Source of the DNA: Porphyra umbilicalis
Taxonomy: Eukaryota; Rhodophyta; Bangiophyceae; Bangiales; Bangiaceae
Reading direction: 5' to 3'
Length of the DNA: 64,000 nt
Assembly: GCA_002049455.2 (NCBI GenBank)
Contig: KV918802.1
Span: 275,057-339,056, forward strand
Shown here: piece after piece, positions 34,252 to 44,690 of the stretch
How the letters are laid out: the number at the start of each line of letters is the position of its first letter
How positions within the stretch are numbered: the first letter of the stretch is position 1
Made by a program: the position numbers and the translations under genes
The notes under the pieces: generated by a model
What the model saw: the letters and a program-made list of their open reading frames with translations, nothing else
Database searches by the model: none
Told to the model about the DNA's origin: nothing

Positions 34252-34991
34252 GCGACGATGGGGCCGCCACCCCCGGTGAGAACGCCAGGATCCACCGTCC
34301 AACGAGCAGCAGCCGTGCCGCTGGCGGCGCTGGCGGGAGCAACACGACGCTGCCGCCGCCTCTTCATACAACGCGTCTCTCGTTCAGCGGGCGCGGGCAG
34401 CGCGTTGCCATCGGCGACCTGCGCCGTGTGCCGGCCCTGGCCAGAGTCGGTGCTGTGCTCGGCATGGGGGACGCGGATTGGGTGACGCAGCACAGCACGA
34501 TGCGGATTGTCGCGCGCTTTGAGTGGGGCGCGCCATCGGCCTTGCAGCATCTGCGAGCAACCGACAGCTTCTTCGGGAAGGCTTGGTACTCCTTCGTGCG
34601 CTACAATGACGTCGCGGGTGGCGTGTGCTGGGGGCGCACGCGAATCGTGCTGCGCTCGCTCGGCGACGACCGGCGCAGTTGCGTAGTCGTCCAGCGCATG
34701 CGTCGGGCGACGCCGCGGCCAGGTTGCGTTCTCACGCGGTACGGATGCGTACGACTCGCGTGGCACTTTGAGGACGAGCACGCTTCCCACCCCGCCTTGG
34801 AGTTGGTGGATGCGACCCGCATCCTGCGGGCAAAGGACGTGCAGGCCGACTGGCGCGACCTCGGGGACCGCCTCGGCCTCCGCGCGACGCCGCGAAACAA
34901 GCACAACTCGGTGTCCGAACGCCGGGCGGCGCGTTACTTCACGAACGTGTTCTACCCATGGACGAGCCGCGAGCAGCAGCCGGGTTTCTAG
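34252..34991 (+). pseudogene. Decayed CMC/KDZ-type DNA transposase, 3' part
   Basis: This is the continuation of the frame broken at 18696. The 5-bp duplication GCGAC lies at the end of the left piece and the start of the right piece, and the codon phase is identical on both sides (Ser-Asp in each). The first 40 residues complete the disordered acidic tail. The remaining about 200 form a folded-looking domain with WVTQHSTMRIVARFEWG, SFFGKAWYSFVRYND, a beta-rich VCWGRTRIVLRSL segment and CVRLAWHFEDEHASHPALELV. The stop is at 34989-34991. The function of this C-terminal domain is not known to me. Confidence 0.6.
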
Positions 34992-35695
34992 AACCGCAAG
35001 GAGGGGCTGAAGCGGTGCGACGGCGGACGGAGTGCCGTGCGCGTCCGGCGTTTGTCCCGTCTGCACTAGTCGTGCTTGTGCGTTCGTGTGCTTTTGCTTT
35101 TTCTGATTGCGTCATAGTATAGAGCTCGTGTAGCCGTCCGCCGTCCGCAATAGTATTCCTGTTGGCTCCTCATCGCATTTGGTCAGACCACGACGTGGGA
35201 CCACGAATTCATGGGCACGTCCTTGTCGTGTGCGCGACTGGCACACGGCCGTCACTGAGAGCTCGCTCGTTGTCACGAACACGGCCGCTCGCCGTACTCG
35301 TTGCGGCCAGCATGGGCACCAGAACAATACTGCAGCGTGGCCTGGTCGTGTCACGCACCGAGTGCGCATGCCAGCCGCTGACGAGTGCCCCTCGATGACG
35401 ATGCCACCCGCCCAGTGCCCGCGCTGCGTGTTGGCGTCGGTTGTGTGTCTTTACGACGGCTGGACGGTAGAGTGAGTGCCAGAACGTTGGACATCGCGTC
35501 GAGACAGTCAATGACGTGCTCGCGGTCCCTTCCCTGACGGTCAAATTCCGGCGCCTCAGGGGGCCCCGCGGGTCCGTTAGTCATGCTAACACAGAGATCG
35601 ATGTGATGGATGACATTAGCACTCCCATTGGTCTGTCTTAGTCTGTCACTAGCCACAGCCATCGAGGCCGGTCGCGTGCTTGAAAGTGAAACGGG
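34992..35695. other. Spacer after the transposase relic
   Basis: No supported gene. It may contain the 3' non-coding end of the split DNA transposon. I could not find a terminal inverted repeat partner for it upstream of 16.2 kb. Confidence 0.35.
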
Positions 35696-36140
35696 TATTG
35701 CTGATCCCCCAATTCTGTCCCCATCGCCCCGGAACGGTAGTGGAACGGCAATGAATGCAGATCTCTCATTGGTCGAGCAGTCCGACAGCAGTGCATGTCC
35801 GGCCCGATCTTTACAAAATGTGCCCGTACGGCCCCCAATCGCACAATCGACGCCTTCGTTTTTCTGCACTTTTCTGCGTATCTCCCAGAAAATCTCGATA
35901 TCCCAACGATTGCGGGCCGGTTGCTCCCTTGACACGGAAGGGATCGGAAGAAAATCTCAAGAAAAAGAAGGATCTCGGTTCTGCACGGAAGTGGCGGTGG
36001 GTGAGCCAGTAGGACGTCTCAGATTCGTGCTGAGCAGCTGTTTACCGCTGCGTTTAACGAATAGATGGCCAGTTCCACATGAACCGTACCGCCAGGAACC
36101 GTTCCTGGTCGATGAGGACAAAATTGGGGGATCAGCAATA
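35696..36140. mobile_element. Inverted-repeat MITE-like element
   Basis: The left end TATTGCTGATCCCCCAATT and the right end AATTGGGGGATCAGCAATA are perfect inverted repeats of 19 bp, with weaker matching for another 25 bp. GGG flanks both sides, and TA at the tips could be part of the target duplication. The exact boundary and superfamily are therefore uncertain. The interior of about 400 bp has no recognised coding sequence. Confidence 0.65.
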
Positions 36141-38289
36141 GGGCCTGGCATCGATTGCCCGGCAACCCACACGCGGCGCAGCAGGCCCAGAACCGTCGTC
36201 AAAAGCACGTCTGTTTTTGGCTGTTTTGAGCCTCTTGGAGGCCCGTGTTTCTGTTTGATGAAACAGAATTCCTGTGCAAAAAACAGATCGACCCACCTTG
36301 ACAGCGTCGCAAAGACTGCATCTAGAACGGGAGTCCGAACGGGAGTCCCGCGCGGAGGCTAAGAGCACACCCAACAACGTCGGTTGCGAACGATCTGCGA
36401 ACCGTTTAAGAGCGCAACGTGTGCGCCTATGAGTGGCCAAAAGCGTTTCGGCAGCGATATGCGCAGGCTCTGCGAACCCGCTCCGCTCGGATCCAGAGTA
36501 CTTGTTTTCTTCTGTCGGCAGATCGCAGTGTATGGGAAACGGAGAAGGTGACGTTGCTGGGTTGTCGACCTGCGAACTGGAGCCTGCGAGCGGCTTTCCC
36601 GTGAGATGTCCACATTCCGACAGTCCAGTGCGACATTTCAAGCAAACAGGCCATCGATCGACCTCGCGATCACGCTGATCTGGACCCCAATCGTCAGCAA
36701 ATAAGCCGGTCAAGTGAGACACGCAGCGCGATAGGCTTCAAATGGCTGCAAATTCTTGCGATCGAGTAGACACGCCGAGGTCAAACGCACACATGTCGGA
36801 GACACGTTGGCAGCATCTCGCATCATCTCGCGGCGCTGTCGCATCTCGCGACTGACAGCAGTGATTTGTAGGTCTCTCATTGGTCCGTTCAGCCGGCAGA
36901 CGTACAGCATGCGTGCAATCTGGTGGCGCTTTCGCCTCGATTGACACTGGAGCATTCTGTTCTGAAGCGCCTGTGAGGCGGCCGCGTGGTGTCCGCCGGT
37001 CACCGTGACGCAGGGCAGGCTCCCACGCGGCCGCCTGCGGCGGTCGGGCGGCCCGGCCTGCAAGGCTGCCGAGACGCGGCAGGGGCCACGCACGATCGCG
37101 TCCCTTGCGGAGCCGCAGAATCGTGCGACCCCCTCCGATTTTCGTGTCAGCGATCCGCATGCTCATTGGTCAGACGCACTCTCGCTGTGCACCTCCCCGG
37201 CCACACCCTCGATTGGCCGTCCACCGTGAACGGCCGACTGGGCGCCACATGTCGCGCAGAGAGCTCTGTGGCGTTTGAGCGAGGCCTGCGGGCCACGCGT
37301 GCCACGCTCGGCGTGGCCTGCAGGGCCCCTGAGCGTGACAGGCAAGAAAGGCGGCCGCCCGATTCCCCCCGAGCGAGGGGGCAATCGAGGGCGGCCGCCT
37401 GTTTTTGGGGCGTACGGTGGGGTTGTGCCACCTGCGAGACCGTCGAGAACGGCCGCGGTCGAGTCCTGCGGGCCCCTCTGTCATCGTCTACGCAGTGGCA
37501 GGGTGGGGGCGCCGCGCATCGTCTCGAACGGTCGCTTGCGTTGGAGGCAGACTCTGTTTGTGGACCATTTGTGGGCGGGTTGGCAGCGCCGGGGGCAACC
37601 GCACCGGGGCCGTGACCCGTTCGGCGCCGAGAGAGGAGCATTGTGCATCCGCGTGCGTGCGTGCGGCCGCCATCGTCGCCAGCGGCCGCCGTTGCAGCGC
37701 GGGAGAGGAGACGTCGAGCGCGCGTGCTTTGTAGCGGCCGCCGTTGTCGTTGGCGGCCGCGTTGCATCACGGGAGGGAGGACGTGCGTGTCCGCGCGCTT
37801 TTTAGCGGCCGCCGTTGTCGTTGGCGGCCGCGGCGGCACCGTGTGCGCGTGCGCGCTGCTCTTGGCGGCCGTCTTTCTCTGTGCCCGCCGCTGGTCACGA
37901 CCGTTTTTGGACGAGGGTGTGGCGGAAGGCGGGCTGCCTCACCTTTTTGGCGGCCGATCTGTGCAGAAGCGGCCGCCTTTCGCTCCCTGCCCACGAGGCG
38001 TCGGACTGTGCGAGGACCGGCCGTTGCGGCAGCATGGTTCTTCCCGCGCCGCGTCCGATCTCAAAAACGGAGCGCCGGCGCGGTCTGCGGCAGTTCTGCC
38101 GTATGTGCCGACGCACGCTGGGCGTCGGTGACGATCATCCCCTGTGCGCGCCATCCTGCCCGTGTCCGTGGGCGGCGCGCACTCGGCCCATATCAGAGGC
38201 TCCAGCACGAGCATCTGGGGCCGAGGCGCCACCACGTCAAGCTGTACACCCTCCTTGCCTCGGTCCACTGCCGTCAGGACCGCCGAGCC

Positions 38290-38710
38290 CGCATCGTCAA
38301 GACCCGCGTCCGTCCGCGTGGCGGCCGCCGCCGACGCGGCCGCCCAGCTCATCCCGTCAAGGCCTGCGTCCCCCCGATTGGCGGCCGCCGCCGCAGCGGC
38401 CGCCGCGCCCGCTTCGTCAAGGCCTGCGTCCCCCCGATTGGCGACCGCCGCCGCAGCTTCTGCCGAGCCCGCCCCGTCAAGGCCTGCGTCCCCCCGATTG
38501 GCGGCCGCCGCCGCAGCGGCCGCCGAGCCCGCCCCGTCAAGGCCTGCGTCCCCCTGATTGGCGGCCGCCGCCGCAGCGGCTGCCGAGCCCGCCCCGTCAA
38601 GGCTTGTGTCCCCCCGATTGGCGGCCGCCGCCGCAGCGGCCGCCGAGCCCGCCCCGTCAAGGCCTGCGTCCCCCCGATTGGCGGCCGCCGCCGCAGCGGC
38701 CGCCGAGCCC
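38290..38710 (+). repeat. 60-bp tandem repeat, about seven copies
   Basis: Units of exactly 60 bp run CCCGATTGGCGGCCGCCGCC...GTCAAGGCCTGCGTCC with few differences, each encoding about 20 residues (a Pro/Ser/Arg segment plus an Ala run). They lie in the same frame as the Myb-like ORF downstream. One unit has TGATTGG where the others have CGATTGG, creating a stop at 38555-38557. Confidence 0.85.
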
Positions 38711-39112
38711 CACTCGCGCATGCCATCCGTCGCGAGGCTGGCAGCCACCGACGAGCCCACCTCGAGCAAGCGCGCCCCGTGACCAAGTCCGGCCGTCATC
38801 ATTGGGTCTGGGGAGCCCCCCTTGTCAAGGCGCATCTGGGTCCGCCTGGCGGCCGCCCCCGGCGCGGCCGCCAAGCCCACTTGGTCAAGGCCCACCCTCT
38901 GCAACCCGGCGGCCGTCGCCCCCGCGGCCGCCGAGCCCCTCAAGCCCGCCGCGTCAAGGACCACCTGCGCCGACGTGGCCACCTGTCGGAACATCTAGTC
39001 CGCCAAGTCTCTCGGAGCGAGCGCGGCCACCAACTCCACCGGTGGACGCGGGGGAATTGCGGGAGCTGCAGGAGCTTTCCCGCAGAGCGCACAACGGGGA
39101 CCGGACTGCGCA

Positions 39113-41419
39113 ATGGCTGCTGCGGGAGGGCAGTCCGGACTGCCTGCAGGAGAGCAATTGGTGGGAGGCGCGGCGGCACGGGCGGCAGCAGATGAGACAA
39201 GGTCACCTGCCGCCTCCTCGGCCGCGGCCGGCGGGGCCGCCGATCGGGCGGCCCCCGACGCCGCCGCCACGGCCGCAGACCGACGCGCTGACGGAGATTT
39301 CGAGGCCCCTCCAAGCTGCAGCGTCGCAGGCCGCGGATACAACCTCGTCGCGGGGGGGTCATCGGGGCTTGGGCGCGGCCGCGGACGTGGACATGCACTC
39401 GGCGGACCAATCGGCGCCGGCGGACGCGGTGAACGCGGCGTCGGAGACGCTACCGTCGACGCCGATGCCGGGTTTGCAGTCCGCGGCCGCGGGGCGGGCA
39501 GGCGCGGAGCACTCGGAGGGTGCTGCCCTCCCGGCGGCCGCGGTGCAGGGGTTGCAGAGGTGCGCGGGGCTGAACAGGCTGTCGCTGCAGCCACCGCTGG
39601 TCTCCCGGCCTCTGACGCTACACGAGGCGATGGCGGCGACGCAGAGTCCCGCGGCGTCACGTCGCCCAGCCGATCAGGTCACGGAGCGGCCGCCTCAGCG
39701 GCCGCTCACGGGAGTGGATCTGGCAACACAGCCGGAGCCGCGGCCGCCGACGGCGGCCGCGGCGACGGAAGCGGAGTCGTCGATAGAGGGCGTGCACTCA
39801 CCGCCGGCCCAGGCGGGGACGGACATGTAGGGGGTGCAGCGGCCGCCGGTGGAGGCGGGGACGGCGGCGGTCCCCCTTCCTCCTCAGCGGCCGCTGCCAC
39901 AGCCGACGCCGTCGCCGCTGGCGACAACGAGTCCCCCACCGCCAGGGGCAGAGGACGCGGCCGAGGATGGACCGAGGCAGAGCGAGTAGCTCTCTGCCAG
40001 GCCTGGTTGGCGGTGGCGCAAGACCCGGTGGTCGGTACCGACCAGAGCCGAGCAACCTTTGCCGCTGCAATCGTCAACGGGTACAAGTCCCATTGCCCGA
40101 TGGGCCCTGGACGCAGGGCGCGCACGGACACTGCCATCGACCGCGAACTGCGCTATTCAGTCTTCAAGAACGTTAAACGCTTTTCATCCTCTATGGTGGC
40201 CGTCGGGCGTCGCCAGATGACGGGCAATTTGACAGACGAGGACCTGATACGCATGGCCACCGCGCACTTTGACGCCGAGAGCCTGTATGAGGCCGTGCAA
40301 GCGGACGACAACGACGGGGACGGGCCGGTCTTGGTGGTGAAGAAGGGCGGCACGAGAGGAGCCGATTGGGTCAAGTGTTGGACGGTCATGCGCAAGTTGG
40401 ACAAGTTCAGCGGCGCGTCGGGGGCGGCCGCCACGGCGGCCGCCGCTCGCGGCCGCCGTCCTGTGCCAGACGGGGGCGTCGAGGACATTTCGGACGACGA
40501 CTCGAGCTCCACGGTCGGTAGGCGGCGCGGCCTCTTCCAAGAGCGGCCCATCGGTACGAAGGCCGCCAAAGCGGCGGCCTCGACTGAAATTGCTATCCAA
40601 AGGGAGGCCGCCACGACGGCTGCCGCCCTCAAGTCCTCATCTGAGACGGCCATCGAGCGCGCCGACATTGACTTTTGGAAGGCCAAGGACGTGCGTGAGA
40701 CGGGTGAGGCGGAGCAGTGGCGCAAGAACGAGATGGAGCGGCGGCTTCTGCTCTCCAACGCCAGACTGCGCAAGGCCAAGGCCGCGGAGGCACGGGTCGC
40801 TTCGCGCTCGACAACAACTGCGCCGTCTATGTCGGGCACCTCTGCGGCCGCTACCGCGGCCGCTGAGGCGGCGGCGGGTGCAGCCGCAGGTAGGGCTCCA
40901 AGTGCGGCCGCATCGACAGCATCTGCAGTTTCTCCAAGTGGTGGTGCGGCCGCGTCTCCCGGGTCTGGTGGAGCGCCCGGTACTCCTGGCGGCGTGGCTG
41001 TGAACGGCGGCGAAGCGGCCGCGTTGGCGCCGGCCGCTGACAACACAGTCGGGTCCCTGGCGTCTGGCGCGGCCGCGAGTGCGGCCGCATTGCCTCCATC
41101 TTCATCTTCTCCGAGTGACGGCGTCGACGCGTCGCCGCGTACCGGCGCATCACCAGCCGCGGCCGGAAGCGCGGCCGTTGCCCGCCGCGGTGCGGCCTCG
41201 GCCGGTATCGGCTCGGTCAAGCGGAGGAAGGGGCGACGCTGGAACTCGTTGCAGACCAAGCAGGCCCGCTTCACGGCGGCCAGGAACACCGTATCGGGTC
41301 CAAGCCGTTCCATGACGCCGCGGCCGCATAATGCGGCCGCTGGCGAATCGGGCGACGACGAGGAGGACGCTGCCTGTGGTACCAGTGGCAGCGATTGCGC
41401 GGATGGTGACTTGGCTTGA
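39113..41419 (+). CDS. Harbinger Myb/SANT-like DNA-binding protein
   Basis: A 768-codon frame whose core (near residues 285-430) starts GRGWTEAERVALCQAW and continues DPVVGTDQSRATFAAAIVNGYKSH, the trihelix/Myb-like pattern of the second PIF/Harbinger gene. After it comes ADWVKCWTVMRKLDKFSG and a charged helical region (AEQWRKNEMERRLLLSNARLR). In known elements this protein binds the element ends and carries the transposase into the nucleus. The N- and C-terminal parts are Ala/Ser/Gly-rich. The same frame is also open upstream to about 38144 except for stops at 38555 (TGA), 38780 (TGA) and 38996 (TAG), all of C-to-T type. The ancestral protein was therefore probably longer and this copy may be 5'-truncated by mutation. 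Confidence 0.8.
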   Translation: MAAAGGQSGLPAGEQLVGGAAARAAADETRSPAASSAAAGGAADRAAPDAAATAADRRADGDFEAPPSCSVAGRGYNLVAGGSSGLGRGRGRGHALGGPIGAGGRGERGVGDATVDADAGFAVRGRGAGRRGALGGCCPPGGRGAGVAEVRGAEQAVAAATAGLPASDATRGDGGDAESRGVTSPSRSGHGAAASAAAHGSGSGNTAGAAAADGGRGDGSGVVDRGRALTAGPGGDGHVGGAAAAGGGGDGGGPPSSSAAAATADAVAAGDNESPTARGRGRGRGWTEAERVALCQAWLAVAQDPVVGTDQSRATFAAAIVNGYKSHCPMGPGRRARTDTAIDRELRYSVFKNVKRFSSSMVAVGRRQMTGNLTDEDLIRMATAHFDAESLYEAVQADDNDGDGPVLVVKKGGTRGADWVKCWTVMRKLDKFSGASGAAATAAAARGRRPVPDGGVEDISDDDSSSTVGRRRGLFQERPIGTKAAKAAASTEIAIQREAATTAAALKSSSETAIERADIDFWKAKDVRETGEAEQWRKNEMERRLLLSNARLRKAKAAEARVASRSTTTAPSMSGTSAAATAAAEAAAGAAAGRAPSAAASTASAVSPSGGAAASPGSGGAPGTPGGVAVNGGEAAALAPAADNTVGSLASGAAASAAALPPSSSSPSDGVDASPRTGASPAAAGSAAVARRGAASAGIGSVKRRKGRRWNSLQTKQARFTAARNTVSGPSRSMTPRPHNAAAGESGDDEEDAACGTSGSDCADGDLA

Positions 41420-41822
41420 CTTGTATCTCTGTTCATATTTGTGACGGTGGGGTCTCTGCGCGTGTGGAGTGCTCGACTACTGCATCGACTATTGTACGAC
41501 AATCATACACGGTTTTTTTTTCCCCTTCGCCGGGTTTTTTTTTCCTACACACCGACTCTGTCCGACCCTGCGACTCCGTCCGAGAAGCGAGCACGGCAAA
41601 ATCCTCTCACTTGTACACCAGTCATGCTGCAGCTTGAAAGTATAAGCCACTGGTGGACATCCGCCTACGCCATACAGAGCGGCGGCCTCGTCCGTCTTCC
41701 TAGATAGAACGGAGGCCGTCCAAGCGTCTTTCCTATCCCGGGTCGGCGTGGTGGCGTCCGCCGACGTGCCAATGTGTGAGGAAAAAAAAAAGCCATGATG
41801 GCAAAAAAAAAACCATTGAACG

Positions 41823-44690
41823 CTACAAATACGGCTCCAGAAGGGACCCGCGATCAACAAAGATATGGGCCGCCAGGTCGTCGCGGAGATAGAAGAATTC
41901 TGCTCTATCCGTGGCGGTCTGGCGCGCCCACAACTGGAACAGAAAAGAACCCGGCGGGGGGTCCGCGCCGCCCAAAACCACGGGAGCGTGCGGCAAAGCC
42001 GCCAAACGGGGAGCTGCGGCCGCCACGGCGGCCGCATCAGCGGCCGGTCCTGCGGCTGTGGAGCCACCTCCGGCAACCGCACGCGGACCGACAAGGCCGG
42101 CGGCCGCGGCGGCGGCGCCCGCACCACCAGCTCCCTCCCCGACACGCACGCCCGCCGGCAAGTGGCCGCCAGCGGTGGCCGCCGAGCCACCAAAGCCGGC
42201 GGCCGCGGCGGCGGCGCCCGCACCACCAGCTCCCTCCCCGACACGCACGCCCGCCGGCAAGTGGCCGCCAGCGGCGGCCGCCGAGCCATTAAAGCCGGCG
42301 GCCGCGGCGGCGGCGCCCGCACCACCAGCTCCCTCCCCGACACGCACGCCCGCCGGCAAGTGGCCGCCAGCGGCGGCCGCCGAGCCACCAAAGCCGGCGG
42401 CCGCGGCGGCGGCGCCCGCTCCACCAGCTTCGTCTCCTCCACGCACGCCCGCTGGCGAGTCGCCGCCGGCGGCGGCCGCCGAGCCACCAAAGTTGGCGGC
42501 CGCGGCGGCGGCGCCCGCACCACCAGCTGCATCTCCAGAACGCACGCCCGCTGGCGAGTCGCCGCCAGCGGCGGCCTCCGAGCCATTAAAGTCGGCGGCC
42601 GCGGCGGCGGCGCCCGTACCACCAGCTCCGTCGCCTCCACGCATGCCCGCTGGCGAGTCGCCGCCGGCGGCGGCCGCCGAGCCACCAAAGTTGGCGGCCG
42701 CGGCGGCGGCACCCGCACCACCAGCTGCATCTCCAGAACGCACGCCCGCTGGCGAGTCGCCGCCGGCGGCGGCCGCCGAGCCACCAAAGTTGGCGGCCGC
42801 GGCGGCGCTGCCTGCTTCACCAGCTCCTTCTTCGCCCCGCACGCCCGCTGGCGAGTCGCCGCCGGCGGCGGCCGCCGAGCCACCAAAGTTGGCGGCCGCG
42901 GCGGCGGCGCCCGCACCACCAGCGCTCTCTCCTCCACGCAAGCCCGCTGGCGAGTCGCCGCCAGCGGCGGCCGCCGATCCAACAAAGTCGGCGGCCGCGG
43001 CGGCGGCGGCCGCACCACCAGCTCGTTCTCCGCCACGCACGCCCGCTGGCGAGTCGCCGCCGGCGGCGGCCGCCGAGCCACCAAAGTTGGCGGCCGCGGC
43101 GGCGGCGCCCGCTCTTCCAGCTCCTTCTCCGCCACGCACGGCCGCTGGCGAGCCACCTCCGGCGGCCGCCGCCGGGCCAACCAGACCGGCGGCCGCGGCG
43201 GTGGCGCCCGCACCATCAGCTGCTCCGCCACCGCCGATGCCCGCTGGCGATCGATCGCCGGCGGCCGCCGCCGCGGCGCCCAGGCCGGCGGCCGCGGCAG
43301 CGGCGTCATCGGCACCAGCTCCTCCCTGCCCAACTGCGCCGGCGAAGGGGTCTCCGCCGGCGGCCGCCCCCGATTCGACATCGCCGGCGGCCGCCACACC
43401 TGTTCCCGTATTGCCAGCCCAGCCGACGTCGCCTGCGCCAACGGCATGGCCATGATCGGCGGCGGCCGCAGGTTCGCCATCCCTTGCGGCCGCCGCCGCT
43501 GCCATACGCTCATGAGCGACATACCGGCCACGCCTCTGCTCAAAGACCATGTTGTGCAGAATGGCGGCCGCCTTGCCGGCAAGCATCATCTGCTCTACAG
43601 AGCCAAATCGGCCAGGGTGTAGAAGAGTGTGGAATCTCGCGGTCATAACCCCGTAGAGCCGCTCGACATCCTTGCGCAGCGCTTCCTGGAGCCGGTTGAA
43701 ACATTTTTCTGCGGGTGTGATGGGGTTGGGGTACGGAGACACAAAAAATGGATACTTGGGATAAACACCGTCAGTAAGATAATACAACAAACGACGAGAA
43801 CGACCATTAACACAGAAAGAGAAAGACTTCGGCGGCCACACACCCTCCACCACATCAAAATACAACGGTGAGATGCGTAACACGTTGAGGTCATTGAGGC
43901 TCCCCGGCGCCCCGATAAAGAAATGCCAGATGTAAAGGTCCTCATCACAAACCGTCTCCATGACAATGGAGCGCCGCTTCTTGCGGTTTTGATACTGCCC
44001 AGGAAGCCCCTTTGGGCACGCGGCCCACTCCCAGTGCGAACAATCGAGGCTGCCGATGCATCCCGGCATGCCCCGTGCTGCGTTGCGATCCAGCATGCGC
44101 TTGACATCCTCGTCGTTAGGAGGCCGCAGGTAGACGGGCTCCCACTCCTCAACAATAAACTCAATCAGCTTCTTCGTGGCCACCTCAATTGTAGACTTGG
44201 ACAGCCGGACATACTCATCCGCACGATCATACGACTCCCCGTACGCGAGGACACGGAAGGCGGCCACCAGCTTCTGCAGAGCATAAGCTTGTGGCCGCCC
44301 CGTCGCATTGATGCTCTGCCGCCAAAATGGCCGGTCCCGGATGGCCTCATAAATGCGCATAAAAACAGACCGTGGCACACGGAAGCGACGCTCAAACGTC
44401 TCTTCTCCATACACAGGCGGCTGCCCATCCACACCAAAATAATCCCGCATGATGCCGCGCATACCCTGGTCGAAATCACGTGGCCGGTTGGGACGCCGCC
44501 CGGCCACAGACCCGACAAAACGCCGTCTGCGCGCTCGCTGCGCCGCATTCCTGCGATGACGGCGCATTAGGAACAGAGATCGCGCTCCGATGACGGCCGC
44601 AAGCAGCTCGTCCGCGGAGCCCTCCGACTGCCCGCGGCCGTCATCGCTCGACGACCCAGACCCATCATCAGTGGACGCGTCCATCTCCAT
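41823..44690 (-). CDS. Harbinger DDE transposase with long repeat tail
   Basis: Intact 955-codon frame. Residues about 90-395 form a PIF/Harbinger (DDE_Tnp_4-like) nuclease: helix-rich N-terminal part (FERRFRVPRSVFMRIYEAI), then catalytic D216 in GSLDCSHW, D267 in APGSLNDLNV and E343 in DVERLYGVMTARF. All three acidic residues are present. It would cut the element out and insert it at TAA-like sites. From residue about 400 to the end the protein is an Ala/Gly/Ser-rich repeat tail of about 550 residues, unlike ordinary Harbinger transposases of about 400 residues. The start at 44690 precedes an acidic Ser/Asp-rich stretch and a basic patch (RRHRRNAAQRARRRR). No stop codon interrupts it, in contrast to most other genes here. 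Confidence 0.9.
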   Translation of the reverse strand: MEMDASTDDGSGSSSDDGRGQSEGSADELLAAVIGARSLFLMRRHRRNAAQRARRRRFVGSVAGRRPNRPRDFDQGMRGIMRDYFGVDGQPPVYGEETFERRFRVPRSVFMRIYEAIRDRPFWRQSINATGRPQAYALQKLVAAFRVLAYGESYDRADEYVRLSKSTIEVATKKLIEFIVEEWEPVYLRPPNDEDVKRMLDRNAARGMPGCIGSLDCSHWEWAACPKGLPGQYQNRKKRRSIVMETVCDEDLYIWHFFIGAPGSLNDLNVLRISPLYFDVVEGVWPPKSFSFCVNGRSRRLLYYLTDGVYPKYPFFVSPYPNPITPAEKCFNRLQEALRKDVERLYGVMTARFHTLLHPGRFGSVEQMMLAGKAAAILHNMVFEQRRGRYVAHERMAAAAAARDGEPAAAADHGHAVGAGDVGWAGNTGTGVAAAGDVESGAAAGGDPFAGAVGQGGAGADDAAAAAAGLGAAAAAAGDRSPAGIGGGGAADGAGATAAAAGLVGPAAAAGGGSPAAVRGGEGAGRAGAAAAAANFGGSAAAAGGDSPAGVRGGERAGGAAAAAAAADFVGSAAAAGGDSPAGLRGGESAGGAGAAAAAANFGGSAAAAGGDSPAGVRGEEGAGEAGSAAAAANFGGSAAAAGGDSPAGVRSGDAAGGAGAAAAAANFGGSAAAAGGDSPAGMRGGDGAGGTGAAAAAADFNGSEAAAGGDSPAGVRSGDAAGGAGAAAAAANFGGSAAAAGGDSPAGVRGGDEAGGAGAAAAAAGFGGSAAAAGGHLPAGVRVGEGAGGAGAAAAAAGFNGSAAAAGGHLPAGVRVGEGAGGAGAAAAAAGFGGSAATAGGHLPAGVRVGEGAGGAGAAAAAAGLVGPRAVAGGGSTAAGPAADAAAVAAAAPRLAALPHAPVVLGGADPPPGSFLFQLWARQTATDRAEFFYLRDDLAAHIFVDRGSLLEPYL
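42060..43290 (-). repeat. About 99-bp coding minisatellite in the transposase tail
   Basis: About a dozen units of about 99 bp, each with a GCGGCCGC core and a CGCACGCCCGCTGGCGAGTC-type segment, encode 33-residue repeats of an Ala run plus a GGDSPAGVRGG-type segment. Unit length is a multiple of three throughout, so the frame is kept. Some neighbouring units are almost identical, indicating recent unequal exchange or replication slippage. Confidence 0.85.

Noticed and set aside
37815-39830. 671-codon Pro-rich frame overlapping the Myb-like ORF
   Set aside because: It reads the 60-bp repeat in another frame and has no domain; the Myb-like motif is in the frame of 39113-41419.
41865-43622. Long plus-strand frames of 500-585 codons opposite the transposase
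   Set aside because: They only mirror the 99-bp repeats, which lack stops in several frames; the minus-strand frame carries the DDE domain.
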